From assembly GCA_002291955.1 (NCBI GenBank), contig DBBA01000004.1:1860-7159 (forward strand): a stretch of 5,300 nt of DNA, given 5' to 3'. The position numbers and the translations under genes are program-made. Positions 4,926-5,300 of this stretch are shown one piece after another. This DNA comes from Rhodobacteraceae bacterium UBA996 (GTDB lineage: Bacteria; Pseudomonadota; Alphaproteobacteria; Rhodobacterales; Rhodobacteraceae). The notes under the pieces are model-generated. The model made no database searches, had not been told where the DNA came from, and was given only the letters and a program-made list of their open reading frames with translations. The stretch's first letter is position 1, and each line of letters begins with the position of its first letter.

Positions 4926-5300
4926 TCAGGCGGCCTGTTTCAGGACGTCCGCCAGGGTGCCGACGAGCTGGTCGATGTGGGACTTCTCGATGATGAGGGG
5001 CGGCGACATGGCGATGATGTCGCCCGTCGTGCGGATCAGGATGCCCTTTTCGAACGCCTTGAGGAAGCAGCCGAAGGCGCGGCGGGTGGGTTCGCCGGGG
5101 ATGGGGTCAAGCTCGATCGCGCCGATCAGGCCCATGTTGCGGATGTCGATGACGTGGGGCAGGCCGCGCAAGCTGTGCAGCGCCTGTTCCCAGTAGGGGG
5201 CGATGTCGGCGGCGCGCTGGAACAGACCCTCTTCCCGGTAGGTTTCGAGGGTGGCGAGGCCCGCGGCCGATGCCAGCGGCGAGCCGGAATAGGTGTAGCC
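4926..5300 (-). CDS. Class III PLP-dependent aminotransferase (omega-amino acid:pyruvate type), C-terminal part
   Basis: The last 124 residues are visible; the start and the PLP-binding lysine lie beyond the right edge. The fragment begins GYTYSGSPLASAAGLATLE, the conserved segment after the PLP lysine, whose Thr (fragment residue 3) normally contacts the cofactor phosphate. It continues through GLPHVIDIRNMGLIGAIEL (46-64) and GILIRTTGDIIAMSPPLIIEKSHIDQLV (86-113), the C-terminal signature of beta-alanine/omega-amino acid:pyruvate and related transaminases. The Arg in ILIRTTGD (residue 90) corresponds in that group to the substrate-carboxylate arginine (family knowledge). Such enzymes move an amino group from an omega-amino acid or amine to pyruvate in the cytoplasm. 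The exact substrate cannot be set from this fragment. The His common in SGHP is Ser here (SGSP). It is convergent with the glycosyltransferase, so co-function is not implied. Confidence 0.92.
   Translation of the reverse strand, partial: GYTYSGSPLASAAGLATLETYREEGLFQRAADIAPYWEQALHSLRGLPHVIDIRNMGLIGAIELDPIPGEPTRRAFGCFLKAFEKGILIRTTGDIIAMSPPLIIEKSHIDQLVGTLADVLKQAA

Overview
This is a high-GC window with strong third-position G/C coding bias. It looks like a chromosomal segment of an alphaproteobacterium, most likely of the Rhodobacterales (Rhodobacter/Paracoccus group). The main evidence is the topoisomerase IV subunit B at the left edge, whose protein reads closely like ParE of that order. The secreted PPC-type protein and the class III aminotransferase fit the same background. 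This placement rests on recalled family resemblance, not on a search.

Layout. Positions 1-1652 (minus) hold the first 550 codons of parE; the C-terminus lies beyond the left edge. Just upstream, on the same strand, are two genes I do not recognise: a 194-residue exported protein (1719-2303) and a 212-residue cytoplasmic-looking protein (2300-2938). They share an ATGA stop/start overlap and probably form a translationally coupled pair. A sigma70-like promoter lies in the 66-base gap before parE, so parE need not depend on the pair. A 166-base divergent intergenic region (2939-3104) carries a perfect 8+1+8 palindrome. It separates the minus-strand genes from a plus-strand gene (3105-3473) for a 122-residue exported protein that is essentially a signal peptide plus one PPC-like beta domain. 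That gene ends at a strong intrinsic terminator (3490-3513). The following 245-base gap is rich in inverted repeats. It leads to a GT4-type glycosyltransferase (3719-4906, GTG start with a strong Shine-Dalgarno). Its stop faces, 19 bases away, the stop of a convergent class III aminotransferase (4926-5300, minus) whose N-terminal part lies beyond the right edge.

How the genes relate. They do not form one obvious pathway. parE is housekeeping (chromosome decatenation). The aminotransferase is metabolic (omega-amino acid or amine transamination). The glycosyltransferase probably acts in polysaccharide or glycan synthesis, but no other envelope-sugar gene is visible. I see no mobile element, CRISPR array, tRNA, rRNA or defence module. 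The least explained content is the coupled pair upstream of parE, the stand-alone PPC protein, and the inverted repeats in the two larger intergenic regions. I find no convincing evidence of a complete new system.
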